DNA from: Cordia subcordata
Lineage: Eukaryota; Streptophyta; Magnoliopsida; Boraginales; Cordiaceae
Direction: 5' to 3'
NCBI GenBank assembly: GCA_028554755.1
Contig: JAPTOF010000014.1
Span: forward strand, 6,448,001 to 6,512,000
Length of the DNA: 64,000 nucleotides
The translations under genes were made by a program, and so were the position numbers. The notes under the pieces are model-generated. The model did not search any database, was not told where the DNA came from, and saw only the letters and a program-made list of their open reading frames with translations. Position 1 is the first letter of the stretch. The number at the start of each line of letters is the position of its first letter. Below, piece after piece: positions 43,934 through 54,888 of the stretch.

Positions 43934-44478
43934 GTGCGTTTGGCCTATTTTCTGTTTTTATTTTCATGGAAAATGAAAATTAGGATAAAAAATTCATTTG
44001 GTTAACTATTTTTATTTTTATTTTCAAAAAACAGAAAACAGTTTGTTTTCTAAGAAAATAGAAAACATAAAAAAAGTGTTTTCTCTGAAAACAATGTGAC
44101 AATTTTGTAAATAACTCTAAATGATTTAGAAAACAAGGTGGCAATTTTGTAAATAATTCTTAAAATTTAGAAAACAAGGTAACAATTTTGTAAATAACTC
44201 TAAAAGATTTAGAAAACAAGGTGGCAATTTTATAAATATATCCAAAAAAATTAGAAAACAATGTGGCAATTTTGTAAATATATCCAAAAAATTTAGAAAA
44301 TAAGGTGGCAAATTTGTAAATATTTCCAAAAAAATTAAAAAAATAAAGTGGTAATTTTGTAAATAAACATCAAAAAACAAAACACTTTTAGCAACCAAAC
44401 ACTCTCTATATTTTAGAAAACAAAAATGAAAATTGTTTTTAGAAAATGAAAATAGAAAACAAGCAAACCAAACGCAAC
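43934..44478 (+). mobile_element. MITE with internal 42-bp array, copy 1
   Basis: The left end GTGCGTTTGGCCTATTTTCT and right end AGCAAACCAAACGCAAC are inverted, and CTAAGG flanks both sides (43928-43933 and 44479-44484). Inside, from about 44085 to 44365, lie about 6.5 units of a 42-43-bp tandem repeat with the core CAATTTTGTAAATA. Because 42 is a multiple of three, the array yields long meaningless frames. A second copy lies inverted at about 51709-52230. Confidence 0.8.
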
Positions 44479-45665
44479 CTAAGGTTTGCAAGTTGGTAGT
44501 TGAGCTCCTCCAGGTGTACCAATAATCGAGCTCCATCAATTAGATTTCTTTTTGCGAAAAAAAGAAAGAAAGAAAGTTGTTAAGTATATAAACCAATACC
44601 AATATAGTACCAAAGCTATCTCAATATGGTATCAGAGCCTAGAAACTAGACGATTTCAAGTTTAATCTTTACCACCGGGCATTTAAGAACATCTTGTTAT
44701 CCACATGCAAGCTTTTCACGGCTGCATAAAGAGGCTTACTAAATATATAAATCAATATCATCTTTATAAGTTTAAGCTCTTAAATAAAGTAATAAATCAA
44801 TAAAAGAAGATAAGATGGAGAAAGAAAATGGTCAACTGCAAAGGCCAAGAAAATGGTCAAATGCAAAGGCCCAAAGACTTCTTCAATGAAGAACCCAAAA
44901 CATCACCTACCCGCGTAAACAAATATCTTGGTGCAAAATTTTTCCATAATTTTTGGATTGTTGTAACTAAATTGTCAACTGGCGTCTTTAGTCCAAGCCA
45001 CGAAACACGGAACACAAGACCCCCAACTTCTGATGGTATTGCCGCGTTGGTCCTTGGTTCAAATTTTACAAGAATAACCGAAGTAAAGTTAGGAGTAGGG
45101 ATTTAAAAAATATATATTTATATAAAAAAAATAAAGCGAAAATGTTAGCATATATTTTTCTATTTTTGTGTGTGTACGTCCTATTATTGAATGCTCCTTG
45201 AAATTACTAGAGAACCACAAAAGTAGCAACGCATATGAAAACCTATCATACACAACAAAATTGAGTATTACTTCACTAAATGAGAATGTGTATTTTTAAT
45301 GTTTTTATTTATTATTTATGAATAACTTTTACATTTTATATAAATATTAAATATTTTTTGTTGACAAATTTTTAATATTAATAATATTTTTATGAGGAAT
45401 ATCCAATAATTGAAAACTATTTAAATTATTTATAAAAAAATTTTAATGATTGAATAAAATATTTAAATTAAGAAAGTAAAATCATCTGATATAAAAAAGA
45501 AGCAATAAAAGTGTTTAAATGTTATTAATTGATGAATTTAGTATTATTAAGTGGTCACTAAATAGATTTAAATTAGGTAATAGGTGTATACATATAAAAG
45601 GGTAGGAACGAATTAGAATGATAACATGTGTATATACTGAAAACGCATGTACTTTCTTTTATATA
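44479..45665. other. Intergenic region with an isolated Met-tRNA primer-like site
   Basis: TGGTATCAGAGCC occurs at 44637-44649, the same 13 bases as the viral primer site, but without viral or retrotransposon coding sequence nearby. The 92-codon frame at 44828-45106 shows no family resemblance. The remainder is A+T-rich. Confidence 0.5.
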
Positions 45666-46128
45666 ACTAGCGCTTTCATATCCCGTGCTTTGTACTGACT
45701 TATTTAGATTCTGTGTGTGTTTTTAGTTTTTTTAAAATTTATAGATGTGGTTTTTTTTAATTATTTTTAGGTTTTCATGTGTTTTTTTAATTATTTCTAA
45801 ATATCTATAAAAATTATTTCTAGTGCTTTTTATTCTTATTTTTTAATTAGGATATGATGCATAATTTAATTAAATTAATAAATTTTTTTGGACTTTATTA
45901 CTTTAAACTCATCAAGAAGAAATGTATAGGTGGTACATAATTATAATTAAATATCTTGTAACTCCATTGCAATGATGAGGTTAGGAAGTGGTGTACAAAT
46001 GTAATTAAACACTATAATATATATTTATAATAATCTAATAATATTAAAAATAGAATTTAGGACTTGGCAAATAGATGGGTGCTGATGTGGCACGCTTCTT
46101 TGAGCTCATTTGGGTTTAATTTTTTTAT
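45666..46128 (-). mobile_element. Helitron-like 3' end plus repeat unit, copy 1
   Basis: On the minus strand the sequence ends with a decayed GCACGGG-type hairpin, then about 11 bases, then CTAG followed by T, which is the pattern of a Helitron 3' terminus. From about 45741 a unit of about 385 bp follows. It is repeated at 46131-46498 and again at about 58453-58738. The 5' end was not found. Confidence 0.4.
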
Positions 46129-46130
46129 AG

Positions 46131-46498
46131 ATAGATGTGATTTTTTTATTATTTTTAGGTTTTCATGTGTTTTTTATTATTTTTAAATATCTATAAAAAT
46201 TAATTCTAGTACTTTTTATTTTTATTTTTATTTTTTAATTAAAATATGATACATAAATTAATGAGTTTTTTGGACTTTATTACTTTAAACTCATTAAAAA
46301 GAAATATACAGATGGTACATAAATATAATTAAATATTTTGTAACTCTATTGGAATGATGATGTTAGAAAGTGATGTTAAACACTATAATATATAAATTTA
46401 TAATAATGTAATAATATTAAAAATAGAATTTATGATGACTTAGTAAATAGATGAGTACTGATGTAGAGCCCTTCTTTGAGTTACTTTGAGTTTAATTT
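46131..46498. repeat. Tandem copy 2 of the 385-bp unit
   Basis: It starts ATAGATGTGATTTTTT and ends TTTGAGTTACTTTGAG, aligning end to end with 45741-46128 with many substitutions. A stem word CGTGC-TAT-GCAC near 46855 may be another Helitron-like hairpin. Confidence 0.65.
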
Positions 46499-46499
46499 G

Positions 46500-48644
46500 T
46501 ATATATATATATATTCACTTGTACCTAACACGACATTCAAACATGTGCGCCCAATCAACCCTCGAAGCTCGATGTGCTCTCTCCACGCTCCAAATGCACT
46601 GCTACATGAATAAAGCACACGTGTCCTAGGACTATCCCATAAATAGACCTTACGCATAGAAAATAGGTACGCTATACTTCATAAAAAAGAAAGCGACCAA
46701 AGACAAAATATTCTCTCTATAAAATATCTTACTAGATTGTTAGAGGGCATTTGATCGACACCACACTAATATCAAACTCTCTTGTTTTGCAGGTTTAGTC
46801 CATCACCGGAGCAAGCCTACCCATCACAGTCTAACTGGTTTTTGCAAAATCACTCGTGCTATGCACAGGAGAAATAAATATTTTTAATATATTTATTTAT
46901 TGTTAATAATTGATTATATTTTTACAGTCCATATAAGGACAAAAACTAAATATATTTTACAAAACTTTATACTTTGATAGAATTTTTAATATTAATCATA
47001 CTTTTAACAAGACATTTGTAGTAATTGGATGCAACATTTTAACTGGGAAACTAAAATAAAAAAAATACATAAATATTGACAAAAGGCAAGGACATGTTAC
47101 GTTAATGGAAAAGGCATATGCACTACTCTTAAATTTTTTTTTTAAAAAAAAAGGAAGACAGCATTTTCAAAAATTTTATTGATAATCAAAAAAAAAATAC
47201 AAAATATAGGGGACATAAACCTATCCCTCAATCTACTCCTAAAGGTATGGTTGATAGACCAACCATAAGTACAAATGCTTGATAATTTTAATGCAAATAC
47301 AATAGCACGAAACAAAAATAAGGTGATACTACCACCTTATTTACATAATATATAATGAGAATGAATTATTATACATACATATATGTATAATGAGTTAAAC
47401 TCCGATGTACATCTTTATTGCCTTTTTACCCATGTCAAATTATTTTTTAATTTTATTTTTCTAATTTAAATATTTTATTTAATTATTATAGATCTATAAT
47501 AAAAAATAATTAATATTAAAAATTTATTGAAAACTAAATTTTTTCGGAATTTATATTTTATATTTACATGGATGGTAATAATTAGTTATCATCAATAGAT
47601 AAAAATATAAAAAGTACATTTTTTTTTCGTACATTACACAGGTTTTACTCTGGTTATTCAAGAAAAGGGGGTTTTCTTTTTTCTGGTGAAAATCAAGAAA
47701 AGAGCTGAATATGACAAGCTTTGACCATCAAAACCTGTTTGTTTTCTTCCTTTGTCGTTGTGTGTTGTTTCCCTTTGTGAAACACAAATTTTTTCTTTTT
47801 TGGGTCAAGGTGCATCCAGTTTTCTATTTTTATTTTTATAAAAAATGAAAAAAATTCTCATTAGTTTTTTTTTCTTTTTTATTTTCAAAAAACTAAAAAT
47901 TATCTTAGGAAATTAGATAATACCAAAAAGATGTTTTTATTATCTTTCAATTAATGTTTTTTCAATGAACACAAAGACAAATACACAATCTCTCTCTGTT
48001 AACACATTGTCATTAATATACTCTCACATACATTTTCAGTTAGGGTTGAGTACGGGATGCGGGATATTCATACCAGACCAAAATCTTGTGCCAAAAAATT
48101 TTGATTGTTTTTTTAGTACCCCATCATAAAATGTCCTGAATTTTAAATTTTTGGATAAGATACACATAAATCCTTTGTCTCATCCCACCCTGTGTGTGTT
48201 TGTGTGTGATTTTCCAATCTTTATACCAATAGTACCTCTTACGCCTCTATTTTAGGTTCTTTAATTGTATCTCTTTTTTCTATCTTACATTTTATACAAA
48301 TTATTATTTACGCTTTATAGTGTCATATGTTACACTCTCTTAATTTTTTCTAAAATACTTGAGTTAGTGGCATTAGATTTACTTAATTTTTTTCAAGCTA
48401 TTTCAACATTTTGACCAAATATTGGGTAGCTTAATTCATACTTATTTAAAGTGATACCAAAATCTTGCGCAGAGATTTGATATTATATTGTTGTTTATTT
48501 TAAAAATAAAATTTTTACTCTAAAACTCAAACTATCCCGTCCTGAAACCCTTGAAACATTCGAGACAGAATAAGAATTAACTAAAATCCCAAACCATCTT
48601 ATCCCATGCTCAATCACACATATACCAACTTTTTTTCCCCTAAA
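46500..48644. other. Intergenic A+T-rich DNA
   Basis: No gene is seen. Around 46540-46850 the sequence is less A+T-rich, with a CCATAAATAGACC TATA-like word, possibly an LTR fragment. From 46900 on it is low-complexity. Confidence 0.4.
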
Positions 48645-49020
48645 TTACACATATTACACACTTTAGTTATTACATACAACACACTGTACACATTACACAT
48701 TACACACCACACACAATACACATTATGCATATATTACACACACTATACATATTGCATATACCACACATATATTACACACGTTACACTACACTACATATGT
48801 AGAGTGTGTGTAATGTATGTTGAGTGTGAAATTAGCATAGCATGTGGAATGGGCGTAGTGTGGAACATGTGGTGTATCAAGTCATCTGGTGTTTGTACTA
48901 TATGGAGTGTGCAGTGTATGTAATGTGTGGCATATGTAATGTATGTAGTAATTTATAATATGTATGATGTGTATAGAGTGTGTGGTGTGTAACACGTGTA
49001 ATATGTAGTGTGTAGTGTGT
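48645..49020. repeat. Large imperfect inverted repeat of ACACATT / TGTGTAATG words
   Basis: The left arm is A/C-rich (TTACACA, CATTACACA), the right arm is G/T-rich (GTGTGTAATG, GTGTGTGG). The midpoint is the palindrome CTACATATGTAG at 48791-48802. The two halves could pair as an imperfect hairpin with arms of about 150-220 bp. Confidence 0.75.
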
Positions 49021-49206
49021 GATTATAAAGATAAAATTGCAAAAATATTTTCTTCTTTTCATTTGTTGGGAAATAATTTTTACTTTTCTCAACCAAATAC
49101 ATTTTCTAAATTTTATAAAACTAAAATTTAAAACTGCTTTTCAGAAAATAAAAATAAAAAATATTTTCCAAAACCAAACACTAGCCCAAAATTGCAATTG
49201 ATTTTA

Positions 49207-50223
49207 GGGTAAAATGCACTAAGTCTCCATGTGGTTCATTAAAAGTGCACTGAATCTCCCTATAGTCTAAATAGTCTTTTATGACCCCCCTATTGTCCAT
49301 AAAAGTACATCAAACCTCTCCGTCATTAAAAAACCGTTATCTTTAGCCCTGACTGTTGAAAATTACCCAAACTACCCTTCTCTATTTTACAAAAGAAATG
49401 CTGCAAAAAAAATTTGAACCCTCAACCTCAAACTAAAACAAAAAATACTCTAACCAACTAAACTATTGACAATTTATAATTCAACTTAATTTTAAATTTA
49501 TTTATATTTAGAATATATAATTAGTTATTCAAATATCTAGTTTTCACTAATTAACCCTGTTATATGCATACGTCTCGATGCATGGAACATGCAGCTTATT
49601 TATATATGGTGAAAGGTTGTTGATCTGTTTCAGTTTCATGAGCAGGTCCAATGATGATGCATGTATGTGAGGAAACAAAGAAAAAAACTTTTTTTTTTAT
49701 TGTTGTGGAAAAATATTAAATTAAGGCCAAAGATTTTTTTTAAAGAAAAGGTCAAAGATTTTAATTTTAAATTTATATCTTTTTATAATATATTAGATTG
49801 TATGGCCACGTTATAAGATTTATAACTGAATCTAATATGATCGGTGGATTATTTATGATTAAAAGATAACAAACTGGTGATTTAGCTTTAAATGCGTCGC
49901 ATTTCTTTTACTTCTTTTAATGATAAATGATCCACCTAAATTAAGTTAAAATATAAATTACTTATAACTTAGTTGATTGGAATATTTGTAGTTTTAATTT
50001 GAGGTTGAGGGTTCAAATTTTTTTTGACAATATTTCTTTTGTAAAATAGAGAAGGGTAGTTTGGGTAATTTCAAACAATCATAATTAAGTATAACGAATT
50101 TTTAATGGCAAGGGAGTTTGATGCATTTTTATGGATCATAGGGGAGTTAAATGAGACTTTTTAAACCACAAGAAAATTTAATGTACTTTTGATAAACTAT
50201 AAGGAGTCTAGTGTATTTTACCC
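49207..50223. mobile_element. Long-terminal-inverted-repeat element with TTA target duplication
   Basis: A 1,017-bp element. GGGTAAAATGCACTA at the left faces ACTAG/TGTATTTTACCC at the right, and the inverted arms run about 250 bp with shared segments such as AAATTACCCAAACTACCC. TTA flanks both ends (49204-49206, 50224-50226), which fits PIF/Harbinger-type target choice. There is no transposase, so it is non-autonomous. Confidence 0.85.
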
Positions 50224-50629
50224 TTAATTCTATTTCTTTCAACTACTCTGTCTAGACAGCCCGGAGGGGAAGCAAATGTGTATAGTTGACTGGTTCTAAA
50301 GCTTATTTTAAAGCGGGATGAGTTAAGGCTCGTTTAGTGGTTTTTTCTAAAAGTATTGTTTTTTTATAACTTAAAAAATATAATTTTTTGAGAAGTTAAA
50401 ATTTTTTATTTCCAAAAAAATTAAATTTAAACTTGTTTGGTTATTCAAAGTTTTTTGAATTTAAACTTGCTTGGTTATTCAAAGTTTTACTTTCTTTTAA
50501 ACCAATCCAAGTGTTTATTACCAAAAAAATAAATAAATAAAATAAAAAAGCTTGTATTTCACTTTCTTTTAAATTTGTGGTGGCAAAAGATGATTAGTTG
50601 CTCACAGTCTACATTCCTTTCAATTAAGG

Positions 50630-51478
50630 AAAAAGGTAGGTTTAGTGCTTGAATTTTGTAAAATATAGAATTAAGGGTCTCAACTTTAGAAGTTTTAATA
50701 GAAGAGTTTAAATTTACAAAAAAATGAGATTTTATACATCGTTAAGTAAGGTGTTAATTTTTTACTTATATGGCATTTTATTTCATTTTGCTATCTAATG
50801 AAGATTTCCTTACATATCAATCTAACTCTTGCATAGCATATGCACACACAAACTTATAAAATCTAAAATATTACATACAAGTTCACATATATAAATTTTG
50901 AAAATCTTCTTTTGTTGATTATGAGAATATAAATTAATCTATATTTTTTTCTTTTGTTCAATATAAAATTTTATGTATTCAAAATTTAAAAAACTTAAAT
51001 TAATTATGCATTTTAAGTATTAAAATAAAAAGTTTAAATAATTTACAATAAATCAACAATTAATTGTACATTTAAACACTTTTTATTTAAATTTTAAACT
51101 AATTAATTTAAATTATTTAAATTTTAAATATATAAAGAATTACATTAAGTAAAAGAAAAAATGTAGAATAATCTATATTCTCATAGAAAACAAAAAAGAT
51201 TTTCAAAACTTATACATATATGTGTACATGTATATAATAGCCTAGAATTTATAAATTATTGTTTGTGTGTATGTCACACAGGAGTTAAATTGTCATACAG
51301 AGATATTTATGTAAGATAAAAAAATAAAACAAAATGTCATGTAAGTAAATTAACACCATTACTTAACAGTGGATAAAATATCACTTTTTCATAAATTTAA
51401 ACCCTTCTACTAAAACTTTTAAAATTCAAGCTCTTAATTCCATAATTTACAAAGTTCTATGCCTAACGTTACCCTTTT
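50630..51478. mobile_element. Long-terminal-inverted-repeat element, second type
   Basis: The left arm begins AAAAAGGTAGGTTTAGTGC; the right arm ends GCCTAACGTTACCCTTTT. The arms of about 175 bp share AGTTTTAATAGAAG-, GTTAAGTAAGGTGTTAA- and CATTTTATTT-like words. The middle is A+T-rich without coding. Exact ends and target duplication are not resolved. Confidence 0.7.
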
Positions 51479-51708
51479 CTCTTTCATTAATGAAAACTAT
51501 GAGTTGTATTTATGTTGCAAACCTGTAGGTACAGATCACTTTGCCAGCTTATAATTAATTGTCATTCACACGTTTAAATGTTTCAATTCAAGACCGCCAA
51601 CAAATAGTAGAATATAAAATAGGAAGAAAGAGATGCTAACAATTAAGATTGTGAAGACATTGTCTAGAAGGGCTCAAGTCAAATTATAATTTAATCAAAT
51701 TATAATTC

Positions 51709-52230
51709 TATTTTCATTTTTTAGCTTTCATTTCTCATTTTCATTTTTTGAAAATAATTTTTATTTTTTGTTTTCTAAAATTTAGAGAATGTGTTTGGTT
51801 AATAAAAGTGTTTTTTTTATGTTTATTTACAAAATTGTCACTTTATTTTCTAAATTTTTGGATATATTTACAAAATTATCACCTTGTTTTCTAAATCTTT
51901 TAGATATATTTATGAAATTGCCACATTATTTTCTAAATTTTTTAGATATATTTATAAAACTGCCACCTTATTTTCTAAATCTTTTAGAGTTATTTACAAA
52001 ATTACCATATTAGTTTTTAAATCTTTAAAATTATTTACAAAACTGTCATCTTGTTTTATTAATTTTTTTGAGTTGTTTACAAAATTGCCATCTTATGTTT
52101 AGAGAAAATATTTTTTTTGATGTTTTTTATTTTTTGAAAATAAAAAAAATGACTAACCAAATGAATTTTCTATCCTAATTTTTATTTTTTCATGAAAATA
52201 AAAACAGAAAATAAGCAAATCAAACACACC
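51709..52230 (-). mobile_element. MITE with internal 42-bp array, copy 2 (inverted)
   Basis: This is the reverse-oriented relative of 43934-44478. The right end TAAGCAAATCAAACACACC matches the copy 1 left end, and about 6.5 units of a 41-42-bp repeat run from about 51828 to 52100. The left end is diverged or truncated. Confidence 0.75.
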
Positions 52231-54122
52231 AAAATTTTTTATTTACATGACAAGAATTTACTTTAAATAAGGTTACATATGATTGACTCTAAAATTATAA
52301 AATTTTGTAATATAATTGCGCATTCTTATGCATACTTGGGGACCTTCGATTATTATAAATTAATTATGATCTTACTACTTCACCTAATCTTTTTAAGGAG
52401 AGAATATAAGAATTCCGATAAGGTTGACCACATAATTCAGGAATATCTTATTCTGTAAAAATAGCTCTTAACTCCTCGATTGGAAACAATTAAAAAGGAA
52501 AAATAAGAAAAATAGAGAGGGAGAGAGCTAAACTCATTTGACTTTTTTTTTCTAAATTGAAGATGAAGATTCAGTGACAGCCGTCACCCGTGAGGGGCAA
52601 TGCATTCAAATAACCATTCTTTTTTCCTTTCATTTTTTTTTTTCCTCTCTTCTCAATTATATTATCTCATGATATTTCGCATCACAATCTCTCTCTCTCT
52701 CTCTCTCTCTCACAGAAGCAGCGCCAGAAAATTAACAACTGATCATTCTTGCTGATCAATGAGAATCTTCCAATATCATTACCCAAAAGTTGTGAAACAC
52801 TGACATTCTCAGAGGTTGGGTGTCCCCATATCCGACACGTGTCGGATACTAACACGTGTCACACACATGGCCAATAATTTTAATTTGTTAATTTTTCACA
52901 ACACTTCTTCCCAACACACTCCTAATAGTTTTCTGACACGTGTCTAGTGAATGTCGAACAATTACTCAATAAAGCAGTCAACACCTTCATTGGACACCAT
53001 ACTACATACATATATGTTGTGTCTGTGTGATATGATGTAAGGTTTAAATGTGGGTCTGTAGGTGGGTGAAATGTTAGTTTTTAAGCGATATCTTTTTAAG
53101 CTATAAAAATAATTTATAAACATGTTAGTTTTGTGACTTAAGATTTCCTATGACAAGCTATATGTCAAGTATTTATTATTGTTTGTTCTTTTATTTATGA
53201 TAAAAATTATGGCTATTCACTGTATATAATACATATACATATATAGAGCATGTCGTATCATAGTTTTTTTAAAAAAAACATATTAGTGTGTCGCATCGCG
53301 TTGCGTATCATGCCTGCTTATCATGTCTGTTCTGCTTAACCCAAAAGCTTCCTCAACTTGTTTAGAGGGTCTTCGAGTGTGTGAACCCTTAGCAAAAGCG
53401 TCAAAACAAAATTAGTTAGTTAATTTGTACACTTGTTGGCCTCTCTATAAACATGCGCGTCGTGGAAGCCTGGCCTCAAAGCAACTAAAAATGATGCGTC
53501 ATTTTTCAGAATTTGTGAGCAAAAGTGATACATCATTTTTAAGAATTTGTGCGCAAAAGTGATACGCCATTTTAAAGAATTTGTGACTGGTAAGAACTTT
53601 TTACAGTCCCATCAGACGTTGGCTGAACAATTTGGGCTTCGGTCTTTAGAAAAGCAGGTCGTCATTCCACCAATATTCGCGAATTTTCCGCTTCCTTTTT
53701 TAAGGGTTAACCATGATAGCGGTCTCTTCTTAATTAAGAACCTCTAGAATGAGAATTTTCATTGCCATTTTACGCTCGGGTCGAGCAATTAAAAATGACC
53801 CATATATTTTTTCAGAAGTCATATAAAGCTCTCATCGTATCAAAACTTATTGATACTCGTGTGATTTTAGAGACATTAATTCCTGTGATTTCAAATTAAT
53901 ATATATTACTCATCTTAATTTTAAATCAATTTAGATTCTCCTATGTTATCTTACACTTGCGAAGGACAATCTTTAACTTTTTTGAAATACGGTGAGGGTT
54001 GTATGTGACTTTTGCATACTCAATAAAAATTGGAATTATTAGAACTTGTTTTGAAAGTATGCTTATTTTTACAGTTTTATTTTTCATGTCGATAAATCAT
54101 TGAAAATAGTCATGTACGAAAA
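52231..54122. other. Intergenic region with short repeats
   Basis: No gene. A CT microsatellite lies at about 52690-52711. ACACGTGTC occurs three times between 52830 and 52950. Three 34-bp tandem units start at 53492, 53526 and 53560, sharing AGAATTTGTG and GCAAAAGTGATAC. Confidence 0.6.
53492..53593. repeat. 34-bp x3 tandem repeat
   Basis: Units start at 53492, 53526 and 53560. Each has TGATrCrTCATTTTT, AGAATTTGTG and GCAAAAG in order. They lie in otherwise unremarkable sequence. Confidence 0.75.
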
Positions 54123-54125
54123 ATT

Positions 54126-54888
54126 CACTACAATAAATGATATCAATAATTACATATATTTTGAGCTCTAATTACATTTGAAAATGTAATTAAAAAAATG
54201 CTACACTTGCTATAAGTGTAACATATATTAATGCAACAAAAAATATTATTACACTAAAAATATAGCTAATATTTGCTACATTTAAAAGTATATCTAATTT
54301 TAGTTACATTTCAAAATGTAACTAAGCTTTACTACATTTGAAAGTGTAACTAATATTAGTTACACTTTGAAATATAGCTAAAATTTACTACACTTTAAAA
54401 TATATATGTGCGTGCGCATGTGAACACAAAAAAATTAAATTAAAATTAGAAAAAAAAAACTTAAATTGTAGTGGTTTAATTTTATAAAAGATTGATCAAG
54501 AAAAACCAATAAAAGAGAGTTTTGTTTCAATTGGTTTTACAGACAATATAATATTACAACATTATCAAATCCACTGATGTAGGAAAAAGCACGTGTTATA
54601 GGCTTCAACTTCATACTTTTCAAGTGTACTAAGTAAATGTCGCTTGTACTTACCAATTATTTAATTATACTTGGAAGTGTAACTAAATTAGCTACACTTG
54701 GGAGTGCAACTAATTTAGCTACACTCGGAAGTATAACAAAAATAATTAGATTTGGAAGTGTAACAAAACGATTGTGATATAAAAAATTATAGAAAAATAT
54801 TTTGTTACACTTGAAAGTGTAATTATTTTTCTATACTTGCTTCAAACGTAATGAAAAAAATGTAATTACTGGCATAAAAATTATAGTG
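54126..54888. mobile_element. CACTA-type (En/Spm) non-autonomous element
   Basis: It begins CACTACAATAAATGATATC and ends TTATAGTG, with related inverted ends (both contain AGTAATTACAT / AATAATTACAT). A 3-bp duplication ATT flanks it (54123-54125 and 54889-54891). Subterminal regions are filled with short motifs in both orientations, TACACTT and AAGTGTAAC, the hallmark arrangement of CACTA elements. It is 763 bp long with no transposase. Confidence 0.85.

Noticed and set aside
44126..44539. 137-codon minus-strand frame full of FLNFLDIFTKLP-like repeats
   Set aside because: It is the 42-bp tandem array of a MITE read in frame; the similar frame at 51789-52102 has the same cause.
48606..48923. 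105-codon Thr/Tyr/His-rich plus-strand frame
   Set aside because: It is a translation of the AC/GT inverted repeat, without start context or family resemblance.
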